Positions 8,097-15,235 of a stretch of 33,419 nt of DNA are shown piece by piece; the first letter of the stretch is position 1, and every line of letters starts with the position of its first letter. The stretch is from an uncultured Ruminococcus sp. (lineage in GTDB: Bacteria; Bacillota; Clostridia; Oscillospirales; Acutalibacteraceae): positions 4,200 to 37,618 of the forward strand of contig CADBZY010000027.1 of assembly GCA_902799245.1 (NCBI GenBank). The letters are read 5' to 3'. Below the pieces are notes generated by a model that saw only the letters and a list, made by a program, of their open reading frames with translations, was not told the DNA's origin and did not search any database. Made by a program: the position numbers and the translations under genes.

Positions 8097-9682
8097 GTAA
8101 CTATTCAGTCACCCTAAGAAATCCACAAATTCTGCACAAAGTTGAAAAACGGAAAGGGTCAGAAAAAAATCAGCGAAATGTCAATATACAAGAAGCGAAA
8201 AAGGTGGTATGCTGAAGAAAAGGAATGGTGGTGAAGTTATGGGAATGGCAACATATGAGGAGCTTCTTGAGATAATCAAAAAGCAGCAGACAACCATAGA
8301 AAAACTGACTACGGAATTAGAGGAGACCAAGTCAAAATTAGCGAAAGCTGAAGCAAGAATTGCGGAATTGGAAGAACAGCTGCATAAGAACAGCCATAAC
8401 AGCAGTAAACCACCATCATCAGACGGTTACGAAAAGCCTGCGCCCAAGAGTCTGCGAAAGAAAAGCGGAAAAAAAGCGGGCGGACAAAAGGGGCATAAGG
8501 GACACCATATGGCACTTGATCGTCCGGATCGGGTTGAAAGAATCTATCCGAAGCATTGTGCGGATTGTCCTCACAGGGAGAACTGCGCCAATCTGAAGGT
8601 TCACGACTCTTGTTATGTGGTTGACGTTACCGTTAAGAAAGAAACTGTCAAATATCAGATAATGGAATGCGATTGCAACGGCTTTCAGGAAACCGCTGAA
8701 CGCCCTGCCGGAATCAAAGGAACAGTCACTTACGGCGCTGATCTGAAATCGCTGATATGTATCCTGAACACACAGGGAATGGTGGCGATGCAGAATCTTT
8801 GCAATATCATCAAAGACCTGACAGGTATCAAACCGAGTGTTGGCACCGTTGCCAATATGCTGCACAGTGCGGCGGGAGTAGCAAATCCCGTCGTGGATAC
8901 TTTTCCACAACTTTTGCACCAAAAACCTGTTGTGAATTGTGACGAAACAGGAGCAGACGTCAATGGTAAGCTGCACTATGTTCATGTGATGTGTACGGCG
9001 AATCTGACTTACTATGCGCTTTCCAAAAAGCGAGGGAAGGAAGCGATGGAACAAATCGGTTTTCTTCCGGAGTATAAAGGGATCGTGGAACATGATTTCT
9101 GGCAATCGTATTTCATAGCAACCGAAGCGGAACACGCTATGTGCTGCGCTCATATTTTACGTGAGCTTACAGGCATTTTCGAGAATCATCCGGAGCAGGT
9201 GTGGGCGCGCGAGATGTATGATCAGTTGCTTGCCATGCACCAAGCGGCTGATTTCTACAATCAGCATCCGGAAATCACATCACGCCAGCATTACATGGAA
9301 TGCCTGAAAGTGCATTATGATGAGATTCTCGAAAGGGGCGTGCGGCAAAATCCCATTCCGGAGAAGGAAAAGGGAAAACGAGGAAAACCGAAGAAAGGCA
9401 CCATTCGCGCCTTGATTGATCGCCTTATTGAACACAAGGGAGACGTCTGTCGTTTTGCAGATAATCCCCTCGTTCCGTTTACCAACAATCAGGCGGAACG
9501 TGATCTCCGTATGATCAAAATGAAAAACAAGGTAATTGGCACGTTTCGTTCCGAGCAAGGCGCTAAAGATTTCCTTATTCTCAAGTCCTTTACATCCACC
9601 GCTGTCAAAAATGGGTTTACTGCTTTTGAAGCGCTGCGCTCTCTTCTTTATGGGCATTTTTCCCTGGTTACTGAATAGTTAC
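8097..9682 (+). mobile_element. IS66-family insertion sequence (single-transposase type)
   Basis: A 1,586-bp element bounded by inverted ends. The left end begins GTAACTATTCAGTCACC and the right end, read inward, GTAACTATTCAGTAACC. It encodes only the large IS66 transposase and lacks tnpA and tnpB, as in the ISBst12-like group. The 8 bases outside the two ends (TAAATATC and GTAGATTT) do not match, so no target duplication is present. The left flank is inside a surface-protein gene and the right flank inside an ABC-ATPase gene. This is consistent with deletion or recombination next to the element after insertion. Confidence 0.85.
8239..9678 (+). CDS. IS66-family transposase (TnpC type)
   Basis: A 479-residue DDE transposase. 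The N-terminal 50 residues form a leucine-zipper-like coiled coil (ELLEIIKKQQTTIEKL...). SSKPPSSDGY and a basic KKSGKKAGGQKGHKGHH stretch follow, then a Cys-rich zinc-finger-like part (HCADCPHRENC). The catalytic Asp is in VNCDETGADV, the second in EHDFWQSY, and the Glu in FTNNQAERDLRMIKMK. All family landmarks are present, so the enzyme looks intact. ATG 8239 follows GGTGG by seven bases; ATG 8209 is in frame but has a ribosome site only one base away. The stop lies four bases before the right end of the element. Confidence 0.9.
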   Translation: MGMATYEELLEIIKKQQTTIEKLTTELEETKSKLAKAEARIAELEEQLHKNSHNSSKPPSSDGYEKPAPKSLRKKSGKKAGGQKGHKGHHMALDRPDRVERIYPKHCADCPHRENCANLKVHDSCYVVDVTVKKETVKYQIMECDCNGFQETAERPAGIKGTVTYGADLKSLICILNTQGMVAMQNLCNIIKDLTGIKPSVGTVANMLHSAAGVANPVVDTFPQLLHQKPVVNCDETGADVNGKLHYVHVMCTANLTYYALSKKRGKEAMEQIGFLPEYKGIVEHDFWQSYFIATEAEHAMCCAHILRELTGIFENHPEQVWAREMYDQLLAMHQAADFYNQHPEITSRQHYMECLKVHYDEILERGVRQNPIPEKEKGKRGKPKKGTIRALIDRLIEHKGDVCRFADNPLVPFTNNQAERDLRMIKMKNKVIGTFRSEQGAKDFLILKSFTSTAVKNGFTAFEALRSLLYGHFSLVTE

Positions 9683-9755
9683 GTAGATTTAATCTATCAA
9701 CTGCGGTTAAATCCTTATACCTCTTCGTTAGGTTAATCGTCTTTATGGCTTCCAA
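9683..9755 (-). pseudogene. 5' fragment of an ABC-transporter ATPase gene cut by IS66
   Basis: Directly outside the right IS66 end an open frame reads, from a TTG at 9755, EAIKTINLTKRYKDLTAVDRLNL. This is the typical first strand and A-loop region of ABC ATPases (NLTKRYxxxxAVDxLxL). GGAGG lies nine bases before the TTG. Only about 24 codons remain before the sequence enters the element. The gene is dead, but the fragment shows which gene originally stood here. Upstream bases 9756-9890 are intergenic; TTATAATTATAAT there could be its -10 region. Confidence 0.7.
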
Positions 9756-9890
9756 ATTTCATTTCCTCCATATCAGTAATGTGCGATTATAATTATAACA
9801 GCTCATTTTGAGGAAATGTGATTTTTTGTCTTATCGGTCAGTTTCAGTGTCTAATCGGCAAAGATTACTTTGTTGCATCGCCATTCCTTG

Positions 9891-10874
9891 TTATGTTTCC
9901 TCATCAAAAATAGGCTCAACATATTTCTTAATAAATTCAATTCTGTCCTTTGCTCTTGGATAGAAAAGAGATGTAATTCCAACAACCATATTTCTATCAG
10001 GACTAACATAAATAATATTGCCGCCATCACCCATAGCTGCATAACCGTTATCCGGCTCTCCAATCCACCACAAATATCCGTATGGCAAATTACGTTGTTT
10101 CCATCTGCTTTGTTCCGATGTACTATCAGCAACCCATTTTTCGGATACAATACGATTTCCATTCCAAATACCGCCGTTCAAGAATAGTTGTCCGATTTTA
10201 GCCATATCTTTTGGTGAAAGAGTAAGTCCCCAACCTGCTGTATTTATGCCTGTCGGATCTGCTACCCAACCACTTATATCAGTTGCTTTATAGAAATCCA
10301 TTTGTTCTTCCTTACTGTGAAAAATGACATTTTTCTCAACAGTAATGCCTAATGGAGCAAATAAATTTTCCTTTGCAAAATCGAATACTGATTGTCCTGT
10401 TGCTTTCACAAGGATACCCGACAAAATATCAGGTCCAACAATAGGAGCATATCTAAATTCTCCTATATGTCCTTTCCCACCTAACACATCAAGAGAAAAC
10501 TTTACCCAATCACTGCTTGTAAAGTATTTTACATAAGGATTAAACTTGAATTTATAGGGAGCAGTCATTGTAAGCATATCTCTGATCGTGATATTTTGTA
10601 TCGTTCTTTCACCTTTTTTGATAGCATACTCTGAATAAAACTCTAATACTTTTTGATCAACGCTATCTATACACCCCTTATCTATTGCGATCCCAATCAG
10701 TATAGAAATAATACTCTTAGTTACAGAAAAAATATGAATACGGTTGGCTTCGGTACAACCATTAAAGTATTTTTCATAAACGGCTTCGCCGTCTTTCATT
10801 ATGACCATACCTGCCATATTCGCATAGTCTTTGTTAATGATATTTTCCATTCTTTCGATTTGTTCTTGCCTCAT
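9891..10874 (-). CDS. Serine hydrolase, beta-lactamase/DD-peptidase (class C) fold
   Basis: A 327-residue protein. SVTK (SxxK, nucleophile Ser, about residues 50-53) follows the MVIMKDGEAVYEKYF strand typical of this family. RYAP stands at the second (YxN-like) motif and GDGGNIIYV at the third (HxG/KTG-like) motif. No signal peptide or membrane helix is visible, so it is probably cytoplasmic or released. Substrate unknown: family members are esterases, peptidases or beta-lactamase relatives. I chose ATG 10874 because GGAGGG lies seven bases upstream; a TTG at 10889 has none. It follows the MerR gene by 30 bases and is probably co-transcribed from the MerR-type promoter, which suggests induction by a small molecule. 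Confidence 0.85.
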   Translation of the reverse strand: MRQEQIERMENIINKDYANMAGMVIMKDGEAVYEKYFNGCTEANRIHIFSVTKSIISILIGIAIDKGCIDSVDQKVLEFYSEYAIKKGERTIQNITIRDMLTMTAPYKFKFNPYVKYFTSSDWVKFSLDVLGGKGHIGEFRYAPIVGPDILSGILVKATGQSVFDFAKENLFAPLGITVEKNVIFHSKEEQMDFYKATDISGWVADPTGINTAGWGLTLSPKDMAKIGQLFLNGGIWNGNRIVSEKWVADSTSEQSRWKQRNLPYGYLWWIGEPDNGYAAMGDGGNIIYVSPDRNMVVGITSLFYPRAKDRIEFIKKYVEPIFDEET

Positions 10875-10904
10875 TTGTTTTCCCTCCAAAATGTAGTTTC
10901 TAAC

Positions 10905-11738
10905 TTAATCCTTAGATATAATCTTTCTTACAGGATAATATACTTCAGTGATATTATCTTTTACATCGGCAACCTGTGATGGGTCTGTCACATAGACTTC
11001 AAATAGAGCATTTGTGCATCGGTATCCCTCTTTTTCTGCCCATTCTATTTGTTTGGCATAAACCGAAGAAAGTTCAGAGTATTCCCCTCGTACAACAGTT
11101 TTTAAGCATAATCCGGGGCAAAAATCTCTCGTGCCTGTGACATACTCTTGTACGGGGATAGCAAACTCTGTATCTAAACCAGATGGAGAATATTCTGCAC
11201 TATGGAAAAGCACCATTGGTGCACCACTCATTGTCAACTTATCAACTGCAATCCTTTCGAATAACTTTTCATAACACTTGATGTATTCGGTAGGATAATC
11301 TTCAGCTTGCACCGTTTTCCTAATAGACAAGAGATACATTTTAGGCACATCTACAAGCTGAACATCTATTTCCTCCATATATGACATAATAGATTTTCCC
11401 TGTTCAATAGCCGATATATCGTCCTCTAACTGTGTTAAAATTTGGCTGTAATTATGTACTTGTTTTTCGATTTCTTTTTTCTTGTGAATAAAAGCAAGAT
11501 ATAAATTATCATCTTGTATTTCTTCCGACTGCAAAATTGCTTTAATTTCTTCTAACGAAAACGAATACGCTTTTAACCGATTGATTAACAACATTTTTTC
11601 AAGCTGTTCAATAGCATAGTAGCGATAACCATTTTCGGGATTAACCTCACTTGGTTCAAGCAAGCCTATCTCAGCGTAATAACGAAGTGTCTTTGTTGAC
11701 ACCTTACATATATTTGAAAATTCTCCGATTGATAACAT
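10905..11738 (-). CDS. MerR-family regulator with GyrI-like ligand-binding domain
   Basis: A 277-residue protein. Residues 1-70 are a MerR winged-helix domain (LSIGEFSNICKVSTKTLRYY, then NGYRYYAIEQLEKM). A dimerisation coiled coil follows at about 75-120. The C-terminal half (about 125-277) reads like a GyrI/BmrR effector-binding domain (VQLVDVPKMYLLSIRKTV...). Start ATG 11738 follows AAGGAGG by nine bases. The upstream promoter has the 19-bp spacer that MerR proteins need, so the gene is likely autoregulated and activates itself and the serine hydrolase when ligand binds. Proteins of this layout often sense hydrophobic drugs; the ligand here is unknown. Confidence 0.88.
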   Translation of the reverse strand: MLSIGEFSNICKVSTKTLRYYAEIGLLEPSEVNPENGYRYYAIEQLEKMLLINRLKAYSFSLEEIKAILQSEEIQDDNLYLAFIHKKKEIEKQVHNYSQILTQLEDDISAIEQGKSIMSYMEEIDVQLVDVPKMYLLSIRKTVQAEDYPTEYIKCYEKLFERIAVDKLTMSGAPMVLFHSAEYSPSGLDTEFAIPVQEYVTGTRDFCPGLCLKTVVRGEYSELSSVYAKQIEWAEKEGYRCTNALFEVYVTDPSQVADVKDNITEVYYPVRKIISKD

Positions 11739-11764
11739 AACAGTAATCCTCCTTGTCATTATAT

Positions 11765-11795
11765 ATTATAAACTTTGCCGTAAGGGAAAGGTCAA
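11765..11795 (-). promoter_or_regulatory. MerR-type promoter with 19-bp spacer and operator dyad
   Basis: On the minus strand there is TTGACC (11795-11790), a 19-bp spacer, then TATAAT (11770-11765). The spacer holds the dyad CTTTCCCTTACGGCAAAG. An overlong 19-bp spacer that only a bound MerR protein can twist into a working promoter is the family hallmark. It lies directly upstream of the MerR gene at 11738. Confidence 0.85.
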
Positions 11796-11995
11796 TAGGG
11801 GTTTTCGGCTCCTAAAATATACTGTATATATTATATTCATTTGAATAAATGGTATCAACTATGCAAATATGAACTTTTATCTCTTGCAAACGGAGATTTA
11901 ATATCCTAATACAAGAGATTTCAAACCGTTCAATAAGAACTCTCATTTCTGTAAAATATAATAGAAGCATTATACAGATACAAGGTGGTGAGTTT

Positions 11996-12271
11996 ATGGA
12001 CGCAAGAAACAATGATTTTGACTTCGATTTTATTCCGATAGGACAAGCAATAAAGAAAGCAAGAACAGCAAAGGGTATGACAAGAGATGAGCTTTCCCGT
12101 ATTGTGGACTATGATCCAAGGCATCTGCAAGCGATTGAAAATGAAGGGCAAAAGCCAAGTCTGGAGCTATTCATTCAGCTTGTAACAATATTTGGGGTAT
12201 CGGTTGACGAATACATATTCCCTAATAACGAAGTCAAGAAAAGCTCCGTCCGCAGACGCTTAGTGTCGCTG
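11996..12271 (+). pseudogene. XRE-family regulator, 3' end lost at a rearrangement junction
   Basis: Starts at ATG 11996 after AAGGTGGTGAG. Residues about 16-75 form an XRE helix-turn-helix (IGQAIKKARTAKGMTRDELS...LQAIENEGQKPSLELF), followed by DEYIFP and RRRLVSLL, typical of small clostridial regulators of about 110-120 residues. After about codon 92 the similarity to that class stops. The frame stays open by chance to 12856, but that part runs antisense to the secretion-protein stub and a response-regulator gene on the other strand, so I do not treat it as coding. A TATAAT at 11957-11962 may be its -10. Bases 11800-11990 otherwise hold only an 8-bp inverted repeat (ATCTCTTG/CAAGAGAT). Confidence 0.65.
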
Positions 12272-12334
12272 CTCCGGGGATGCGATACGGTCGAGCGTCT
12301 TTCTTCGGAATACGATCTGTTCATTCTTTTCCAT
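12260..12334 (-). pseudogene. 5' stub of a secretion-protein gene resembling NHLM/HlyD type
   Basis: Begins at ATG 12334 with AAGGAGG seven bases upstream, 12 bases after the stop of the leader-bearing response regulator. The first 22 residues contain RRKTLDRIASPEQ, which resembles the start of HlyD-like NHLM bacteriocin-system secretion proteins ((F)RxxALDRLSSPEQL). After SPEQ the frame reads RH and stops because it has entered the inverted XRE gene; CTGCTC at the junction (about 12269-12274) fits both genes. The assignment rests on this short motif only. If right, the operon once continued into an ABC peptide exporter that is now lost. Confidence 0.5.
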
Positions 12335-12346
12335 AGCTTTGCCTCC

Positions 12347-13027
12347 TTAATGCTCAGGGAAACCGTCCAGAGATCCGTATTTCTCAATCCAAACGAACTT
12401 TTCCCAGTCCGCCTGATTCAGACAAATGCGTGCGGCAACATAGTGATGGCGCTTCCCTTCAGTGCTGTTCATCGCGCGATGGAAAGTTTCTTCTCCCACG
12501 CACTTCCGAAAAAACGCAAGCGCCGCGTCTTTGTGCTGAAATCCCGACTGATAAATGCCGAGATGCTGCGTCCCGCCACTGACAGCTTCCATTTGCTCCC
12601 GCGACAGTTCTTGCGGTATCTCTGCCTGAGCATCCGCGGACTTAGCAATAAAGCCGGCGACAGGATAACGCAGATTGCGAAACTCTTCCGCAAGCGTTTC
12701 CTCTACCCATGGTTTTGCGAGAAAACCGCTGATGCGAAGACGTATCAGCTCTTCGGCGCATTCACGCTCGGACAAGGCGGTAATGAAAATGATATTGACG
12801 TTCGGATGAAACTTCTTGATGCTTTGGGCAAGCTTCAGCCCATCCCATTTGGATGAGCCCAAATCCATCTCGCTCAACAGCACGTCACAACCATCACTGT
12901 CAGCAAAAGCAAGCGCCTCCTTGGTTTCCCGGCAGCATCGCACGGAAGCGTCCGGGACGATGCGTCTGACACTGCTCCGCAAACGCGATAGGCTAAGAGC
13001 GCTTCTATCCACACATATTATCTTCAT
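12347..13027 (-). CDS. Degenerate receiver domain joined to a double-glycine leader-like tail
   Basis: A 226-residue protein. Residues 1-120 align with response-regulator receivers (MKIICVD at the start, FITALS, GFLAKPW with the conserved Lys105). The phospho-acceptor position (LLSEMD) has Glu53 instead of Asp, and the acidic pair is reduced to Asp-Arg-Ser. No DNA-binding domain follows. Residues 137-152 read IPQELSREQMEAVSGG, the pattern of double-glycine leader peptides cut by C39 peptidase-type exporters. A 74-residue tail follows with two Cys and many His and aromatic residues. It stands directly before the secretion-protein stub and has its own promoter. It might be an exported signal peptide precursor or an adaptor docking on the exporter. 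Both ideas are inference. Confidence 0.75.
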   Translation of the reverse strand: MKIICVDRSALSLSRLRSSVRRIVPDASVRCCRETKEALAFADSDGCDVLLSEMDLGSSKWDGLKLAQSIKKFHPNVNIIFITALSERECAEELIRLRISGFLAKPWVEETLAEEFRNLRYPVAGFIAKSADAQAEIPQELSREQMEAVSGGTQHLGIYQSGFQHKDAALAFFRKCVGEETFHRAMNSTEGKRHHYVAARICLNQADWEKFVWIEKYGSLDGFPEH

Positions 13028-13056
13028 TATCCGATCCCTCCTGTCTGAATGTATCC

Positions 13057-13088
13057 ATTATAATCCGAGAAGCGTTCAAAAACGTCTC
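13057..13088 (-). promoter_or_regulatory. Promoter of the leader-bearing receiver gene, variant 11-bp repeat box
   Basis: On the minus strand a perfect TATAAT (13062-13057) is preceded by 8 bp and then two related segments with an 11-bp period (plus strand AGCGTTCAAAA and ACGTCTCAAAA, 7 of 11 identical). The geometry equals that of the four TGGACA-type promoters in this island, but the repeat sequence differs, so another SARP-like regulator could act here. There is no normal -35 at 17 bp. Confidence 0.5.
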
Positions 13089-13107
13089 AAAAAAACGGTC
13101 GTCGGAT

Positions 13108-13134
13108 AAAAAAATGAGGCGCGTGCTGCGCCCC
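13108..13134 (-). terminator. Intrinsic terminator after RR1
   Basis: Read on the minus strand, GGGGCGC, loop AGCAC, GCGCCTC, then ATTTTTTT. It lies 30 bases past the RR1 stop at 13166 and ends the RR3-lipoprotein-HK1-RR1 transcript. This leaves the leader-bearing receiver gene as a separate unit with its own promoter. Confidence 0.85.
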
Positions 13135-13165
13135 ATTTCCCATATTCGGATTGATATTCAATTTA

Positions 13166-13954
13166 TCAGTGAAAGGTCAGCCAGCCCTTCGTGATTTCCG
13201 CCCAACTGTACTGTTCCATATATTCTCCGCGAAATGCGTTGACAGCCGACATATCGCCCTCCAGCATCCGGTAATAGTCGCAGTCCAACAGCTTTGGCAG
13301 GATCGCAATATTGCCGCCCTGACGGATCAGCACCTTGCTCATGCCGATGGTTTTCAGTGTGGCTCTCAGATCGCTGACAAGATTGCGGAGACGCTGCTTC
13401 GCGGCTGACATTTCCTCCGCGTCTTCCCACAGCGTGGCAATGATTTCCTCCGCAGTGCAGGAAACGCCCCGGCGGTCAACCAGATAGGCGAGCAGCTCCT
13501 TCGTCTGCCTGCGGGCAAACCACAGCGGCTGGTCATCCCAGAACACCTCAAACGATCCAAAGCACTGTACGCGTAGTCTGTTCTCTGTCTGAGAACACGG
13601 AGGAAACAGGTTATCCAGCTCCTCCCGTACCCGCCTTGCCTCCACTGGCTTCATAATATAGCCGCCGACGTGCAGCCGATAGGCATCAAGCGCATAGTCG
13701 AAGCCTGTAACGAACACGAGCTTTGTATCAGGTGCGAGCTTCTTGAGCCGGACAGCCAGTTCCAGCCCGGTCATGCCTGGCATTTGAATGTCCGAGAATA
13801 CAGCGTCAGGCTTAAACCCGGTATCCATGAGGAATGAAACGGCTTCCGCGCCGAGGCGGAAGTCTATGATCTCGGCCTCCGGCGCTGCCTGCGCAATGGC
13901 TACATGCAGCAGACGCAGCATCTTAGGCTCATCGTCGATTGCAAAAACACGCAT
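13166..13954 (-). CDS. Response regulator with SARP-like output domain (RR1)
   Basis: A 262-residue protein. Residues 1-120 are an intact receiver: the acidic pair DDE at 7-9, phospho-acceptor Asp in VFSDIQMPGMTG, Thr in FVTGFD and Lys in YIMKPVE. Residues about 128-262 form an OmpR/SARP-like winged-helix domain (RVQCFGSFEVFWDDQPLWF, RRQTKELLAYLVDRRG, EEIIATLWED), ending in a segment matched in RR2 (SAVNAFRGEYMEQYSWAEITKG). SARP-type proteins bind paired direct repeats next to the -10. Its stop precedes a terminator. It starts 2 bases after the stop of the HK1 kinase, so the two form a two-component pair, but HK1 carries a frameshift. Confidence 0.9.
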   Translation of the reverse strand: MRVFAIDDEPKMLRLLHVAIAQAAPEAEIIDFRLGAEAVSFLMDTGFKPDAVFSDIQMPGMTGLELAVRLKKLAPDTKLVFVTGFDYALDAYRLHVGGYIMKPVEARRVREELDNLFPPCSQTENRLRVQCFGSFEVFWDDQPLWFARRQTKELLAYLVDRRGVSCTAEEIIATLWEDAEEMSAAKQRLRNLVSDLRATLKTIGMSKVLIRQGGNIAILPKLLDCDYYRMLEGDMSAVNAFRGEYMEQYSWAEITKGWLTFH

Positions 13955-13956
13955 TT

Positions 13957-15214
13957 TTACTTCTCCTTCGGTAGCAATATCGTCACAGTTGTCCCGCCTC
14001 CGGCGGAAGATTCAATCTTTATACTGCCTCTACAGACAGTTTTCAAACGTATCCGCACGTTTCTGATGCCTACATGGGACTTGTCGTCATACACAGTCTT
14101 GGGATCGAAGCCGTGACCGTCGTCCGTTACGAGCACCTCATAGTGATTTTCGCACTCTCTTGAGGAAATCATAACCGTTCCCTGACCGTTTGCGTTTCCT
14201 CGGATGCCATGTCGCACGGCATTTTCCACAATGGGCTCCAATGTCAGCGTTGGAATCATGAAGTCGGTACAGGCGATATCGTATTCGACCCGTAGCGCGT
14301 CCTCAAATCGGATCTGCTCAAGCTCCAGATAAAGACGGGTATGCTGCAGCTCCTTTTCAAACGGAATCACACCCTCCTCGGAGAGTGAATTCACGTTGCC
14401 CCTCAGGTACTGAGCAAACTTTACTGTTGCCTGCTTTGCCGCCTGCGGGTCGCTGTCGCACAGCTCCTCGATGGCGCCAAGAGAATTGTACAGGAAATGA
14501 GGCTTAATCTGACTGAGCATAAGCTGGATGCGCTGAGCCGCCATAAGATCCCGCTCATGCTCGCGGACAAATTGCAGGTGAAGCAAGGTATAATAGAATA
14601 CGCTGCCGACGACAATGGAGATGGTCAGAAAGGCGACCGGCTGCCGCTCCATCCCAACCATGTAATCCAGAACAACAGACGCAGTAATCATCAATACAAT
14701 AAAAAGAGGGATAAGCTGCTCACATTTTCTCATATTACGGTAACGGACGATCGTCTGCCACACGAGCTGAGCAAGCAGGATCGCGCTGATAACGGAGCAT
14801 GTATGCCACATCGGTCCCCGCAGAGAAGCGTAGTCCATTTCCCTTATTTCAAAACAGAGCTTAGTAAACGGAGAACTGCAATAAAGCGCAGCGTTTATCC
14901 CCACCAGCATCCACCCGAGGCACTTTTTCCCCTTTGGCTGTGTTAAATAATAAAACAGAACCAAAAAAACAGGTCTTACAGAATAACCATAGGCGGACAA
15001 AGCGTTCTTCAGCGCCAGATTGGTGCGGGTGATGAACAAACTCGTTTTCCCATAGATTCTGAACGATCAGGCTGAGGCAGAGTACCACGATAAGGAGCAT
15101 AATCTTTCGGTGCTCGCGCTTTATATACGGGTCGATCACCACGATAAACCCCAGCCCAAGCAACAAAAGCAGCGACGGAAAGAGCATGGTGAGTGTGTCC
15201 AAATCCATTGTCAT
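13957..15214 (-). pseudogene. LytS-type sensor histidine kinase (HK1) with one frameshift
   Basis: Starts at ATG 15214. The first part codes five to six membrane helices (LLLLGLGFIVVIDPY and on). Around 15034-15040 the frame must change: GAGTTTGTTC has one T more than needed to join NLWENE to LFITRTNLALKNAL. With that base removed the chain aligns in length with HK2 from QN to GYSxRP. The C-terminal part is complete: H-box QIKPHFLYNSLGAIEEL, N-box ENAVRHGIRGN and G-box DDGHGFD. The intact second frame (13957-15039) would give a kinase lacking the first helices. It could be a real inactivation, a phase-variable site, or a sequencing error. It overlaps no neighbour and sits 2 bases before RR1. 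Confidence 0.8.
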
Positions 15215-15235
15215 ATGCTTGCATCTCTCTTTTTA

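Noticed and set aside
8209-8238. Earlier start of the IS66 transposase
   Set aside because: The AAGGTGG there is only one base from the ATG; the downstream ATG 8239 has normal spacing.
12272-12856. Long plus-strand extension of the XRE regulator
   Set aside because: It runs antisense to a convincing receiver gene and a secretion-gene stub, and no longer resembles the regulator family.
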